Assembly (NCBI GenBank): GCA_026992075.1
Contig: JALXAM010000030.1
Coordinates: 1-64,000, forward strand
Length of the DNA stretch: 64,000 nucleotides
From: Sedimenticola sp.
GTDB taxonomy: Bacteria; Pseudomonadota; Gammaproteobacteria; Chromatiales; Chromatiaceae
Direction of reading: 5' to 3'
A program made the position numbers and the translations under genes. The notes below the pieces were generated by a model. It ran no database searches, had not been told where the DNA came from, and saw only the letters and a list, made by a program, of their open reading frames with translations. This document shows positions 51,986 to 61,784 of this stretch, piece by piece (position 1 is the stretch's first letter; each line of letters opens with the position of its first letter).

Positions 51986-53244
51986 ATGAATCTCAACGAC
52001 CTGAAGAAAATGCCGGTGGCCGAGCTGGCCGAGCTGGCCAAGTCCATGGGTATCCAGGGCACGGGACGCTCCCGCAAGCAGGACCTCATCTTCGCCATCC
52101 TCAAGGCGCACGCCAAGAAGGGCGAGGACATCTATGGTGGCGGCGTGCTGGAGATCCTGCAGGACGGTTTCGGCTTCCTGCGCTCTGCCGACTCCTCTTT
52201 CCTGGCCGGGCCCGACGACATCTACGTCTCTCCCAGCCAGATCCGTCGTTTCGCCCTGCGCACCGGCGACACCATCACCGGCACCATTCGCCCGCCCAAG
52301 GACAACGAGCGCTATTTCGCCCTGCTCAAGATCGACGAGATCAACTACGACAAGCCCGAGGCGGCCAAGAACAAGATCCTGTTCGAGAACTTCACGCCGC
52401 TGTTTCCCAACGAGCGTTTGCACCTGGAGATGGGTAACGGCAGCACCGAGGACATCACCGCGCGCACCATCGAACTGGTGGCTCCGGTGGGCAAGGGTCA
52501 GCGCGGGCTCATCGTCTCACCCCCCAAGGCGGGCAAGACGATGATGATGCAGAACATCGCTCAGTCCATCGTTCACAATCACCCGGAGGTCTATCTCATC
52601 ATCCTGCTCATCGACGAGCGGCCGGAAGAGGTGACCGAGATGCAGCGGTCGGTGCAGCGCGCCGAGGTGATCTCCTCCACCTTCGACGAGCCGCCCACGC
52701 GCCACGTGCAGGTGGCGGAGATGGTGATCGCCAAGGCCAAGCGGCTGGTGGAGCACAATCGAGACGTGGTGATCCTGCTCGACTCCATCACCCGCCTGGC
52801 GCGCGCCTACAACACCGTGGTGCCCTCCTCGGGCAAGGTGCTCACCGGTGGGGTGGACGCCAACGCCCTGCAGAAGCCCAAGCGCTTCTTCGGCGCGGCG
52901 CGCAACGTGGAGGAGGGGGGCTCCCTCACCATCATCGCCACCGCCCTGGTGGACACCGGCTCGCGCATGGACGACGTCATCTACGAGGAGTTCAAGGGCA
53001 CCGGTAACATGGAGGTGCACCTGGACCGCCGCATCGCCGAGAAGCGCATCTTCCCCGCCATCAACATCAACCGCTCCGGCACCCGCCGGGAGGAGCTGCT
53101 GGTGCCGCCGGACGAGCTGCAGAAGATGTGGATCCTGCGCAAGATCCTCCACCCCATGGACGAACTGGCGGCGATGGAATTCCTCTACGACAAGCTCAAG
53201 CAGACCAAGACCAACGAGGAGTTCTTCAACTCCATGAAAAAGAA

Positions 53245-53248
<4 letters not shown>
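51986..53248 (+). CDS. rho: Transcription termination factor Rho
   Basis: Hexameric RNA-dependent ATPase/helicase. 420 residues (E. coli 419): N-terminal helical domain, cold-shock RNA-binding fold (about 50-125, [12 protein letters not shown]), Walker A PPKAGKT at 179-185, Walker [15 protein letters not shown] near 262. I chose the ATG at 51986; the frame is open 219 nt upstream but gives a non-homologous extension. The 169-nt C-rich leader may be autoregulated, as in E. coli. The TAG stop lies inside a palindromic repeat. Confidence 0.97.
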
Positions 53249-54152
<904 letters not shown>

Positions 54153-54153
<1 letters not shown>

Positions 54154-55571
54154 TGGGACAGGAGATCACCACCAGCCGCTTCACCGAGGAGGATTTTCTC
54201 CGCTTCCACCATCGCGTGGTGGCGGAGACGGCCCTGCTCGAGCAGTGGCTCCAGGAAGGGCTCCTGGACGGGGGCGAACCCATGGCGGGCTGCGAGCTGG
54301 AGGCCTGGCTGGTGGACGAGGGGGGGATGCCGGCAGCGGTGAACCAGCCCTTCCTGGAGGCGTTGAACGACCCCATGGTGGTGCCCGAGCTCTCCACCTT
54401 CAACGTGGAGCTCAACACACGGCCCCATCTTCTGGGTAGCGGGCTGCTCGAGTCCCTCCACCGGGATCTAGACGCCCTCTGGCGCCGCTGCGAGTCGCAT
54501 GCGGAGGCGCTGGGGGCCCACCTGGTGATGATCGGCATCCTGCCCACGGTGCGTAAGTCCGATCTCACCCTGGACAACATCTCCGCCATGCAGCGCTATC
54601 AGGCCCTCAACGAACAGGTGTTGCGCATGCGCGACGGCAAGCCGCTGCAGCTGGACATCCGTGCCGCGGAGCATCTCTACACCCAGCACCACGACGTGAT
54701 GCTGGAGGCGGCCACCACCTCCTTCCAGATCCATCTCAAGATCGGTGCCGAGCGGGCGGGCAGGGCCTACAACCTCTCCAAGATGGTGTCGGCTCCCATG
54801 GTGGCGCTGAGCGCCAACTCACCCTGGCTGTTCGGTCACGACCTGTGGGACGAGACCCGCATCCCTCTGTTCGAGCAGGCGGTGGCGGTGGGGGCTTCCG
54901 ACTACTCGCGCCGGGTCACCTTCGGTGTGCGCTACGTGCGCGAATCCATCTTCGAGGTGTTCGCCGCCAACCGCGACCGCTACCCGGTGCTGCTGCCCCA
55001 GCTGATGGACGAGCCGGTGGAGCGGTTGGCCCACCTGCGCCTGCACAACGGCACCATCTGGCGCTGGAACCGGCCCTTGGTGGGCTTCGACGACCAGGGG
55101 CGGCCTCATATCCGCATCGAGCACCGGGTGGTGCCTTCCGGCCCCTCGCCGCAGGACGTGGTGGCCAACGCCGCCTTCTATTTCGGTCTGATGGCGGAAC
55201 TGCTGGAGAGCGAGCCGGAACCCGAGTCGCGGCTTTCCTTCGCCGCCTGCCGGGACAATTTCTATCGCGCCGCCTGCCAGGGGCTGGAGTCGCAGGTGGA
55301 GTGGTTCGACGGCCGCCGGGGCAGCGTGGCGGAGCTGTGCGAGCAGCGGCTGCTGCCCCAAGCCCGCGCCGGCCTGCTGCGCGTCGGGCTGGGGCGGCCG
55401 GAGGTGGACCACTGGATGGAGATCGTCCAGCGTCGCGTGACCAGCCGGCAAACCGGCGCCCGCTGGCAGCGTCTGTGGGTGGAAGCCCACGGCCGCCACT
55501 TCCCCGACCTGGTACTGGACTACCTGGAGCACCAGAACAGTGGCCGGCCGGTTCATCGCTGGCGTGTATAG
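54153..55571 (+). CDS. GCS2-family carboxylate-amine (glutamate-cysteine) ligase
   Basis: 472-residue ATP-dependent ligase of the glutamine-synthetase-like GCS2 family. Visible features are the N-terminal CELEAWLVDE near 49 (metal-binding Glu), ELSTFNVELNTRP near 79-91, and TTSFQIHLKIGAERA near 188. It could make gamma-glutamylcysteine or another amide; the substrate is not determined by sequence. It sits between the nucleotidyltransferase and the metallohydrolase, flanked by palindromic repeats on both sides. Confidence 0.83.
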
Positions 55572-55598
55572 TTCACCGCCCGGCTTCTTCCATGCCCG

Positions 55599-55655
55599 GT
55601 AGGTCGGGCTTCAGCCCGACAAGGGGAGGAGTGTCGGACTGAAGTCCGACCTACA
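55599..55655. repeat. Palindromic repeat pair 1 after the ligase gene
   Basis: Forward copy 55599-55620 with perfect core, and inverted copy 55633-55655 with core TCGGACTGAAGTCCGA, in which both arms carry the compensating change G to A and C to T. Confidence 0.9.
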
Positions 55656-55700
55656 GGAACCCCCGCTTGCAGGGGAGGGCCGGGGAGGGGGAAACAGCCG

Positions 55701-55756
55701 GTAGGTCGGGCTTCAGCCCGACAATGGGTCCAGCGTCGGGCTGAAGCCCGACCTAC
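55701..55756. repeat. Palindromic repeat pair 2 before the metallohydrolase
   Basis: Forward copy 55701-55722 and inverted copy 55735-55756, both perfect, 12 nt apart. With pair 1 they make four copies within 160 nt. Confidence 0.9.
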
Positions 55757-55779
55757 AGGAATTTCGCCGGGGAGGTCAT

Positions 55780-55833
55780 ATGAAACGAATGGGCCGTAGA
55801 AAAAACGGTAGAAAACGGGCAAACGAATGCTGA
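55780..55833 (+). CDS. 17-residue basic leader ORF
   Basis: Encodes MKRMGRRKNGRKRANEC: nine Arg/Lys in 17 residues and a C-terminal Cys. A strong GGGGAGG sits 4 nt before its ATG. Its last codons overlap the metallohydrolase ATG (55827), which lacks a ribosome-binding site of its own, so a translated leader or coupling peptide is plausible. Too short for homology; it may be coincidental. Confidence 0.4.
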   Translation: MKRMGRRKNGRKRANEC

Positions 55834-56876
55834 CGGAACTGGAACAACTGCCTCCGGGACTGCTGGAACGGCGCGCCGAGGAATTGCACGACCTGCTGGG
55901 CGGCCCCACCCTGATCCATCTGCCGGGCCGGCGCCAGGGGCCGCTGTTCGTCTCGGTGCTCATGCACGGCAACGAGGACGTGGGCTGGGAAGCGGTGCGC
56001 AGGCTGCTGCGCCGTTACCAGCCGGGAGGGGGAACGCAACCCCTGCCACGGGCCTTCTCCCTCTTCATAGGCAACACCGAGGCGGCCAAGATGAAGCTGC
56101 GGCGCCTGCCCGGCCAGCCCGACTACAACCGGGTCTGGCCCGGCAGCGAGCTGGAGCCGCGCACCGCCGAGCACGCCATGATGGAGCAGGTGGTGGAGAC
56201 CATGGCGCGGCGCGGGGTGTTCGCCAGCGTGGACCTGCACAACAACACCGGGCTCAACCCCCACTACGCCTGCGTCAACGCCATCCGCAACGAGTCGCTG
56301 CACCTGGCGGTGCTGTTCAGCCGCATCGTGGTCTATTTCGTGCGGCCCAAGGGGGTGCAGTCCATGGCCATGACCGAACTCTGTCCCGCGGTGACCCTGG
56401 AGTGCGGCAAGGTGGGGCAGCTCCATGGCGTGGAGCATGCGGCGGAGTTTCTCGACGCCTGCCTGCACCTGGCACAGCATCCCACCCATCCGGTGCCGCC
56501 CCACGACATCGACCTGTTCCACACCGTGGCGGTGGTGAAGATTCCGCCGGAGATCAGCTTCGGCTTCGGCTGCCGCAACCGGGATCTCTGTCTGCCCGGC
56601 GACCTGGAGCGGCTCAATTTCCGCGAGCTGCCGGCGGGCACTTTCTTCGGCAGCGTGAAGCCCGGTATCCAGCATCCGCTGGACGTGCGCAACGAGCTGG
56701 ATCACGATGTGGCCGACCGCTATTTCGAGGTGGTCAACGGGGATCTGCGCACCCGCACCCCGGTGATGCCCTCCATGCTCACCCAGGACGAGATGGTGAT
56801 CCGCCAGGACTGCCTCTGCTATCTCATGGAGCGCTATGATAGGCACCTCCAGGACGACCGGAGGGAGCCCGAATGA
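55827..56876 (+). CDS. M14-type succinylglutamate desuccinylase/aspartoacylase-family protein
   Basis: 349-residue zinc hydrolase. Zinc ligands H47 and E50 in LMHGNED and H138 in DLHNNTG; catalytic Glu E192 in TLECGK. Family members cleave amide bonds (AstE, aspartoacylase, carboxypeptidases). A C-terminal beta domain (about 250-349) follows. No signal peptide, so cytoplasmic. It lies downstream of the GCS2-type ligase, and its stop overlaps the DUF3592 ATG (ATGA). The true substrate is unknown; a gamma-glutamyl or similar amide is a guess. Confidence 0.83.
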   Translation: MLTELEQLPPGLLERRAEELHDLLGGPTLIHLPGRRQGPLFVSVLMHGNEDVGWEAVRRLLRRYQPGGGTQPLPRAFSLFIGNTEAAKMKLRRLPGQPDYNRVWPGSELEPRTAEHAMMEQVVETMARRGVFASVDLHNNTGLNPHYACVNAIRNESLHLAVLFSRIVVYFVRPKGVQSMAMTELCPAVTLECGKVGQLHGVEHAAEFLDACLHLAQHPTHPVPPHDIDLFHTVAVVKIPPEISFGFGCRNRDLCLPGDLERLNFRELPAGTFFGSVKPGIQHPLDVRNELDHDVADRYFEVVNGDLRTRTPVMPSMLTQDEMVIRQDCLCYLMERYDRHLQDDRREPE

Positions 56877-57319
56877 AGGTGATCGAATATTTCATACCAC
56901 TGGTGCTGCTCGGCATCGCGGCGCTGCTGCTGGGCAAGGGCTGGGCGACCTTCGACCACTCGCTCCAGCTGGTAAAAACCACCGAAGTCGCTGAAGGTGC
57001 CGTCCAGCGCATGGTGCCCTACCTGGGAGGGCGGATCGGCAAGGGGAACTCGCTGGTCTATCTTCCCGAGGTGAAGTTCACCACCGCCAGCGGCCGGAGC
57101 GTGCAGTTCCAGTCCCGGGAGGTGCGGCGGGCGGATCACTTCCGCCCCGGCGACCGGGTGCCGGTGCGCTACGATCCGGCACAGCCGGAACAGGCGGTGA
57201 TCGCCACCTTCTCCGCCCTCTGGGCGTTGCCGCTCATCTATGCCGCGAGCGGGGCTCTGCTGTTGCTCTTCGGCGGCTGGTTCCTGAAACGGGCGATGGC
57301 GGGCGGGGAGAAGCGCTGA
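56873..57319 (+). CDS. DUF3592-family membrane protein
   Basis: 148 residues: membrane segments at about 5-22 and 119-140 flank a soluble beta-rich domain with YLPEVKFTTASGRSVQF and VPVRYDPAQPEQAVI, typical of DUF3592. Function unknown. Translationally coupled to the metallohydrolase gene by ATGA; last gene of that operon. Confidence 0.82.
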   Translation: MKVIEYFIPLVLLGIAALLLGKGWATFDHSLQLVKTTEVAEGAVQRMVPYLGGRIGKGNSLVYLPEVKFTTASGRSVQFQSREVRRADHFRPGDRVPVRYDPAQPEQAVIATFSALWALPLIYAASGALLLLFGGWFLKRAMAGGEKR

Positions 57320-57331
57320 GCCTGCTCAGGG

Positions 57332-57358
57332 AAAGTCTGGAAAATTCAGACTTTCCTC
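57332..57358. terminator. Hairpin 1 after the DUF3592 gene
   Basis: Perfect 10-bp stem GGAAAGTCTG / CAGACTTTCC with a 7-nt loop, 12 nt after the DUF3592 stop. No T-tract follows on the plus strand. Confidence 0.5.
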
Positions 57359-57377
57359 CGGCACAAGGATGTGTCGG

Positions 57378-57408
57378 CAAAATCGATCGCTGCAAGCGAT
57401 TGATTTTG
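57378..57408. terminator. Hairpin 2 in the DUF3592-modC gap
   Basis: 13-nt arms CAAAATCGATCGC / GCGATTGATTTTG with one mismatch and a 5-nt loop. The T-rich right arm followed by GTTAG gives a partial terminator look on the plus strand. Confidence 0.5.
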
Positions 57409-57416
57409 TTAGTAAA

Positions 57417-57435
57417 CCGCAAACCGCGTTTGCGG
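57417..57435. terminator. Hairpin 3 in the DUF3592-modC gap
   Basis: Perfect 8-bp stem CCGCAAAC / GTTTGCGG with a 3-nt loop. Confidence 0.4.
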
Positions 57436-57438
57436 CGC

Positions 57439-57473
57439 GCCCTGATAAAGCCAGGGATGGCTTTTATCAGGGC
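57439..57473. terminator. Hairpin 4, at the modC 3' end
   Basis: Arms GCCCTGATAAAGCC / GGCTTTTATCAGGGC with a single bulge and a 6-nt loop, 4 nt beyond the modC stop. A likely terminator for the galE-modABC transcript, with the four hairpins forming a two-way barrier between convergent operons. Confidence 0.6.
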
Positions 57474-57477
57474 TTCT

Positions 57478-58563
57478 TCAGGAGAGCGTCGGTTCCAGCA
57501 GCACGCTCTTGATCAGGGCATAGAGCTCCACCCCCGGCGTCAGTTCCAGCCGGCGCGTGGAGGCCTGGGTGATCACCGCCTGCAGCTTCCAGCCGCTTCC
57601 CTCCAGGGTGTGCAGCACCTTGCCGTTCTCCAGCGGCTGCTGCGACAGCAGGCGGCAGCGTAGCACGTTGAGGATGCTGCTGTGGGTAACCGGCTTGCGG
57701 CTGATGGCCACCTCCAGCGGGCTCACCAGCAGCCGCATGCGCTTGTGCCGGGGCGGCTTCTGGGCGGGCACCCGGATCAGGTCCTCGCCGATCCAAAGCA
57801 GCAGCAGCTGGTCCTCCGCGTTCCAGCCGTGGACCCGGGCCTCCAGGGCGTTCAGCCGGTGGTCGCCATGTTCGTATTGCAGCTGCAGCGTGGGGCCGTG
57901 CCGGCGCAGCCTGCCCGCTTCCATCAGGTAGACCTGGCTGGAGAGGCGCAACACGTCCTGCCAGTCGTGACTCACCAGCACCACCGGGATCCTCACCTGG
58001 GCGAAGAGCCGTTCCAGATAGGGCAGGATCTCCGACTTGCGCCGGGCGTCCACCGCGCTCAGCGGCTCGTCCAGCAGCAGCAGGCGCGGTTCGGACAGAA
58101 GCGCCCGGGCGATGGCCACCCGCTGCCGCTCGCCACCCGAGAGGGTGCCGGGACGGCGCCGCAGCAGAGGTTCCAGGTCGAACAGGGAGAGGATCTCCCG
58201 GAACCGCTCCGGGTCGGGCGGCCCGCGGCGCTGGCGGGCGCCGAACAAAAGGTTTCCCTCCACGTTCAGGTGGGGGAAGAGGCGGCCGTCCTGGAACACC
58301 ATGCCCACCTCCCGCTGGTGGGGCGGACGCCGGATGCCGCGTTCGCTGTCCAGCCAGCAGTGGCTGCCCACCAGGACCACCCCCAGGGCCTCCGGTTCCA
58401 GCCCGGCGAGGCAGCGCAGGAAGGTGGTCTTGCCACAGCCCGAGGGGCCGTACAGGGCCGCCACCCCTGCGCTCTGGAGCAGCATCCTCATGTGCAGGTG
58501 GAAACCCTTCCGCTGCAGGCGGATGCTGGCATGGAGGCTGGGTGCCGGATGCCTTTCAGCCAT
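57478..58563 (-). CDS. modC: Molybdate ABC transporter ATP-binding protein
   Basis: ATPase of the molybdate importer. 361 residues: Walker A LYGPSGCGKTTF near 38-49, signature LSGGERQRVAIARA near 140, Walker B LLLLDEPLSAVD near 160, and a C-terminal Mop/TOBE-like domain (about 285-355) that binds oxyanion. The ATG at 58563 overlaps the modB end by 8 nt. Last gene of galE-modA-modB-modC. Confidence 0.94.
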   Translation of the reverse strand: MAERHPAPSLHASIRLQRKGFHLHMRMLLQSAGVAALYGPSGCGKTTFLRCLAGLEPEALGVVLVGSHCWLDSERGIRRPPHQREVGMVFQDGRLFPHLNVEGNLLFGARQRRGPPDPERFREILSLFDLEPLLRRRPGTLSGGERQRVAIARALLSEPRLLLLDEPLSAVDARRKSEILPYLERLFAQVRIPVVLVSHDWQDVLRLSSQVYLMEAGRLRRHGPTLQLQYEHGDHRLNALEARVHGWNAEDQLLLLWIGEDLIRVPAQKPPRHKRMRLLVSPLEVAISRKPVTHSSILNVLRCRLLSQQPLENGKVLHTLEGSGWKLQAVITQASTRRLELTPGVELYALIKSVLLEPTLS

Positions 58564-59236
58564 GAAGCAGACCGCTCCGCCGGTTCTTCCAGTAGACCAG
58601 CGACAGGACGAGGAAGGAGAAGGCCAGCAGCAGCAGGGAGAGCCGGTGGGCGTCGCCGTAGGCCAGCGCCTCCACGTGATCGTAGATGGCGATGGAGGCC
58701 ACCCGGGTCTCGCCGGCGATGTTGCCTCCCACCATGAGCACCACTCCGAACTCACCCACGGTGTGGGCGAAGCTGAGCACGGTGGCGGTGAGAAATCCCT
58801 GCCGGCAGATGGGCAGCACGGTGTTGAACAGGGTGCGCCAGGGCGGGCTGCCCAGGGTCCAGGCCGCCTCCAGCGGCGCCCGGCCCATGGCGGTGAAGGC
58901 GCCCTGCAGGGGCTGCACCACGAAGGGGAGGGAATAGAGGATGGAGGCGATCACCAGCCCGGAAAAGGTGAAGGCCAGGGGCTCGCCGGTGAGCGCCACC
59001 CACCAGCGGCCGAGGAAACCCTCGCTGCCCATGGCCAGCAGCAGGTAGAAGCCCAGCACCGTGGGGGGCAGCACCAGGGGCAAAGCCACCACCGCCTCCA
59101 CCAGGGGCTTCCAGCGTGTCCGGGTGAAGGCGAGCCACCAGGCCAGCGGCGTGCCCAGCAGCAGCAGGAACAGCACCGCCAGGGAGGCCAGCTCGAGGCT
59201 GAGCAGCAGGGCCTGGAGGTCGGGCAGGGCGATCAT
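58556..59236 (-). CDS. modB: Molybdate ABC transporter permease
   Basis: Inner-membrane channel subunit, 226 residues, about five membrane helices. The EAA-loop signature lies in EAAWTLGSPPWRTLFNTVLP near 143-162, followed by AHTVGEFGVVLMVGG. The start overlaps the modA stop (ATGA). Confidence 0.95.
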   Translation of the reverse strand: MIALPDLQALLLSLELASLAVLFLLLLGTPLAWWLAFTRTRWKPLVEAVVALPLVLPPTVLGFYLLLAMGSEGFLGRWWVALTGEPLAFTFSGLVIASILYSLPFVVQPLQGAFTAMGRAPLEAAWTLGSPPWRTLFNTVLPICRQGFLTATVLSFAHTVGEFGVVLMVGGNIAGETRVASIAIYDHVEALAYGDAHRLSLLLLAFSFLVLSLVYWKNRRSGLLHG

Positions 59237-59961
59237 GGTCGCTGGTATCCAGCCGCCTCCATCAGGGCGGCCGCCTCCGGCGACAGCAGGAAGCGGTAGA
59301 AGGCCAGGGCGGCAGGATTCTTCTCTCCGCGCTTGAGCAGCACCATCTGCTGCTCGATGGGCGCGTGCAGACTCTCCGGCACCGGCCAGCGGCAGCCCCC
59401 GGGCTCCCGGCCCCGCAGCTGGGCGGCGGCCACCAGCCCGCCATCCACCGCCCGGCTGGCGGCGAAGGCGTAGGCCTGGGCGATGTTTTCACCCAGCACC
59501 CGCTTCTCTGGCTGGATGCCCAGCGACTCCAGCACCTGCGCCGCCGCTGCGCCATAGGGTGCCGTGCGCGGGTTGGCCATGGCCAGCCGCCTGGCCTTTT
59601 CCAGGCGCTTGCGGCAGGCGGCCGCGTCCCCCTCGACCCCGGGTGCCCAGAACACCAGTCGCCCCAGGGCGTAGGCACGCCGGGACTCCGGGGCGGCAAG
59701 GCCGGCCTCCACCAGTCGGCGGGGGCGTTGGCTGTCGGCGGAGAGAAAAAGATCGTAGGGAGCGCCGTTGCGGATCTGGGCGTAGAGCTTGCCCGAGGAG
59801 GCGCTGCTGAGAAGGATCCCATGGCCGCTGCGGGCCTGGAACCTTTCCGCCAGCAGGCGGGCGGTGTCGGTGAAGTTGCTGGCCACGGCCACCCGCGCCT
59901 CGGCCCCCTGCAGCGCCTGCAGGGGAACCAGAGCCAGCAGCAGGAGGATCAGCGGACGCAC
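59233..59961 (-). CDS. modA: Molybdate-binding periplasmic protein
   Basis: Substrate-binding protein, 242 residues: signal peptide (about 1-19, PLILLLLALVPLQALQGA), then VAVASNFTDTARLLAERF, SSASSGKLYAQI near 50 and APYDLFLSAD near 66, which match the ModA oxyanion pocket. The GTG start at 59961 lies only 5 nt after the galE stop, with GAGG over that junction; a longer frame overlapping galE is rejected. Confidence 0.93.
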   Translation of the reverse strand: MRPLILLLLALVPLQALQGAEARVAVASNFTDTARLLAERFQARSGHGILLSSASSGKLYAQIRNGAPYDLFLSADSQRPRRLVEAGLAAPESRRAYALGRLVFWAPGVEGDAAACRKRLEKARRLAMANPRTAPYGAAAAQVLESLGIQPEKRVLGENIAQAYAFAASRAVDGGLVAAAQLRGREPGGCRWPVPESLHAPIEQQMVLLKRGEKNPAALAFYRFLLSPEAAALMEAAGYQRP

Positions 59962-59966
59962 CGGCC

Positions 59967-61040
59967 TCAGCAGCCGTCGATACAGTCGGCATCCCGGTAG
60001 AGCCCGTCGGTCTCTCCGTCCGGCGCGTCTTCGTAGCCGGCCGGGTTGTTCTGCTGCCAGCGCCAGGTGTCCTCGCACATCTCCTTCAGGCCCCGGCTGG
60101 CCTTCCAGCCCAGCTCCTTTTCGGCCAGGGAGGGGTCGGCCCAGCAGGCGGCGATGTCGCCGGGCCGGCGGCCGGTGATCTCGTAAGGTACTTCCCGCCC
60201 GCTGGCCTGGCGGAAGGCCTCCACCATCTCCAGCACCGAGTAGCCTTGGCCGGTGCCCAGGTTGTAGGTCACCAGGCCCGGGTGTTGCGCCAGCTTCTCC
60301 AGCGCCTTGAGATGGCCCAGCGCCAGGTCCACCACGTGGATGTAGTCACGCACTCCGGTGCCGTCCGGGGTGGAATAGTCGTCACCGAACACCGACAGCT
60401 TCTTCAGCCGGCCCACCGCCACCTGGCTGATGTAGGGCATGAGGTTGTTGGGAATGTCGTTGGGTGACTCGCCGATGCGGCCGCTGGGATGGGCCCCCAC
60501 CGGGTTGAAATAGCGCAGGATGGCGATGTCCCAGCTGGCGTCGGCGCGGTGCAGGTCGCGCAGCATCTCCTCGATGATCAGCTTGGAACGGCCGTAGGGG
60601 TTGGTGGCCGAGAGGGGAAAGTCCTCCTTGATGGGCAGCGAGGCGGGGTCGCCGTAGACGGTGGCCGAGGAGCTGAAGACGATGGTCTTCACCCCGGCGT
60701 CGCGCATCGCCAGGAGCAGGTTGAGCGTGCCGCCCACGTTGTTCTCGTAGTATTCCAGCGGCTTCTCCACCGACTCGCCCACCGCCTTGAGGCCGGCGAA
60801 GTGGATCACCGCCTCCACCGGGTATTCCCGGAAGATCTCCTCCAGGGCCGGCTTGTCCCGCAGGTCGGCCTGGATGAAGGTGAGCGGCTTGCCGGTGAGC
60901 TCCTGCACCCGCGCCAGGGCGATGAAGCTGCTGTTGCTCAGGTTGTCCACCACCACCACCTCGTAGTCCGCGTCGAGCAGCTCCACGCAGGTGTGGGAGC
61001 CGATGTAACCGGCGCCGCCGGTGACCAGGATGCGTTTCAT
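59967..61040 (-). CDS. galE: UDP-glucose 4-epimerase
   Basis: Interconverts UDP-glucose and UDP-galactose for envelope polysaccharide synthesis. 357 residues: NAD motif [11 protein letters not shown] near 7, catalytic Ser in FSSSATVYG and YGRSK (Tyr/Lys) near 148. About 20 residues longer than E. coli GalE at the C-terminus, ending in an acidic, cysteine-containing tail ([10 protein letters not shown]). It heads an apparent operon with modABC, an unusual partner. Confidence 0.95.
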   Translation of the reverse strand: MKRILVTGGAGYIGSHTCVELLDADYEVVVVDNLSNSSFIALARVQELTGKPLTFIQADLRDKPALEEIFREYPVEAVIHFAGLKAVGESVEKPLEYYENNVGGTLNLLLAMRDAGVKTIVFSSSATVYGDPASLPIKEDFPLSATNPYGRSKLIIEEMLRDLHRADASWDIAILRYFNPVGAHPSGRIGESPNDIPNNLMPYISQVAVGRLKKLSVFGDDYSTPDGTGVRDYIHVVDLALGHLKALEKLAQHPGLVTYNLGTGQGYSVLEMVEAFRQASGREVPYEITGRRPGDIAACWADPSLAEKELGWKASRGLKEMCEDTWRWQQNNPAGYEDAPDGETDGLYRDADCIDGC

Positions 61041-61121
61041 TGTTCAGAAGGGGGGATGACCATCCATTTGGATTCATTGTACGGCTTTTCACCCGGTGGA
61101 GGGTACCTTATCCTGATTTCC

Positions 61122-61583
61122 ATGTTCGTGCTGAAGGTGATCCGGGCTTTGCGCGGCCACGGTGTGGAACCGGTTTTGGTGGAGGGGTATGCAGTGGCTT
61201 TGCGTGGCGCGGTGAGGGGCACGGTGGACGTGGATTTGGCCATCGCCCTGGAGGAGGAAAGCCTTTGTAAGGCGGAACAGGCGCTGGCGAGCATCGGTTT
61301 GGCCCCCCGGCTGCCTTTTTCCGCTAAGGAACTCGCTCGGAAACGCGAACAATGGATGCGGGAGCGCAACCTGTTGGCCTGGTCATTCGTCAATCCGGAC
61401 AACCCGCTGGAGATGGTGGACCTGGTGCTCACGCACGATGCCAGGGAGATGGGGATCGTGGAGAAAAGGATGGGGGAGCTGAGCCTTTCCGTGGCTTCAT
61501 TGGAAACGCTCATCGAGATGAAGCGCGCCTCGGGCAGGCCCCAGGACCTGGAAGACGTGAGAGTGCTGGAAAAGCTGCGATGA
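61122..61583 (+). CDS. Nucleotidyltransferase-fold protein
   Basis: 153 residues of the MNT/AbiEii-like nucleotidyltransferase type. The segment VEGYAVALRGAVRGTVDVDL (about 20-39) resembles the GG-x-A-...-T-x-D-x-D fingerprint, with D36 and D38 as metal ligands but Glu in place of the first Gly. A C-terminal SVASLETLIEMKRASGRPQD matches such proteins. I chose the ATG at 61122 to fit the domain; an ATG at 61056 with GGGGG before it adds 22 residues. Divergent from galE. Function unknown. Confidence 0.72.
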   Translation: MFVLKVIRALRGHGVEPVLVEGYAVALRGAVRGTVDVDLAIALEEESLCKAEQALASIGLAPRLPFSAKELARKREQWMRERNLLAWSFVNPDNPLEMVDLVLTHDAREMGIVEKRMGELSLSVASLETLIEMKRASGRPQDLEDVRVLEKLR

Positions 61584-61762
61584 AAGGGCTGCAACTCTTT
61601 TCCGATCGGTACTTGGCACAGGTGTCCGGGGCCGATACGGAAGCCATACTCCGGTTTTTGGAGCAGTTCCGGTTGCTCCAGGAGGCCGCGGGACAGCCGG
61701 AAAACCGGCCCCCGGAAGAGGAACGGAATCTGCTTGACCAGAACGACGAAAAAGCCCGCTGA
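61580..61762 (+). CDS. 60-residue partner of the nucleotidyltransferase
   Basis: Overlaps the preceding gene by ATGA. It begins MKGLQLFSDRYLAQVSGAD and continues with a helical, acidic segment (TEAILRFLEQFRLL, then Glu/Gln-rich). No family is assigned. The tight coupling suggests a two-protein complex such as a toxin-antitoxin-like pair, but no activity is shown by the sequence. Confidence 0.6.
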   Translation: MKGLQLFSDRYLAQVSGADTEAILRFLEQFRLLQEAAGQPENRPPEEERNLLDQNDEKAR

Positions 61763-61784
61763 ACAGGGGCGGAAAGTGACAGGC

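Noticed and set aside
60489-61121. Upstream extension of the nucleotidyltransferase gene
   Set aside because: It would overlap galE on the other strand and encode sequence that mirrors galE codon structure rather than a domain.
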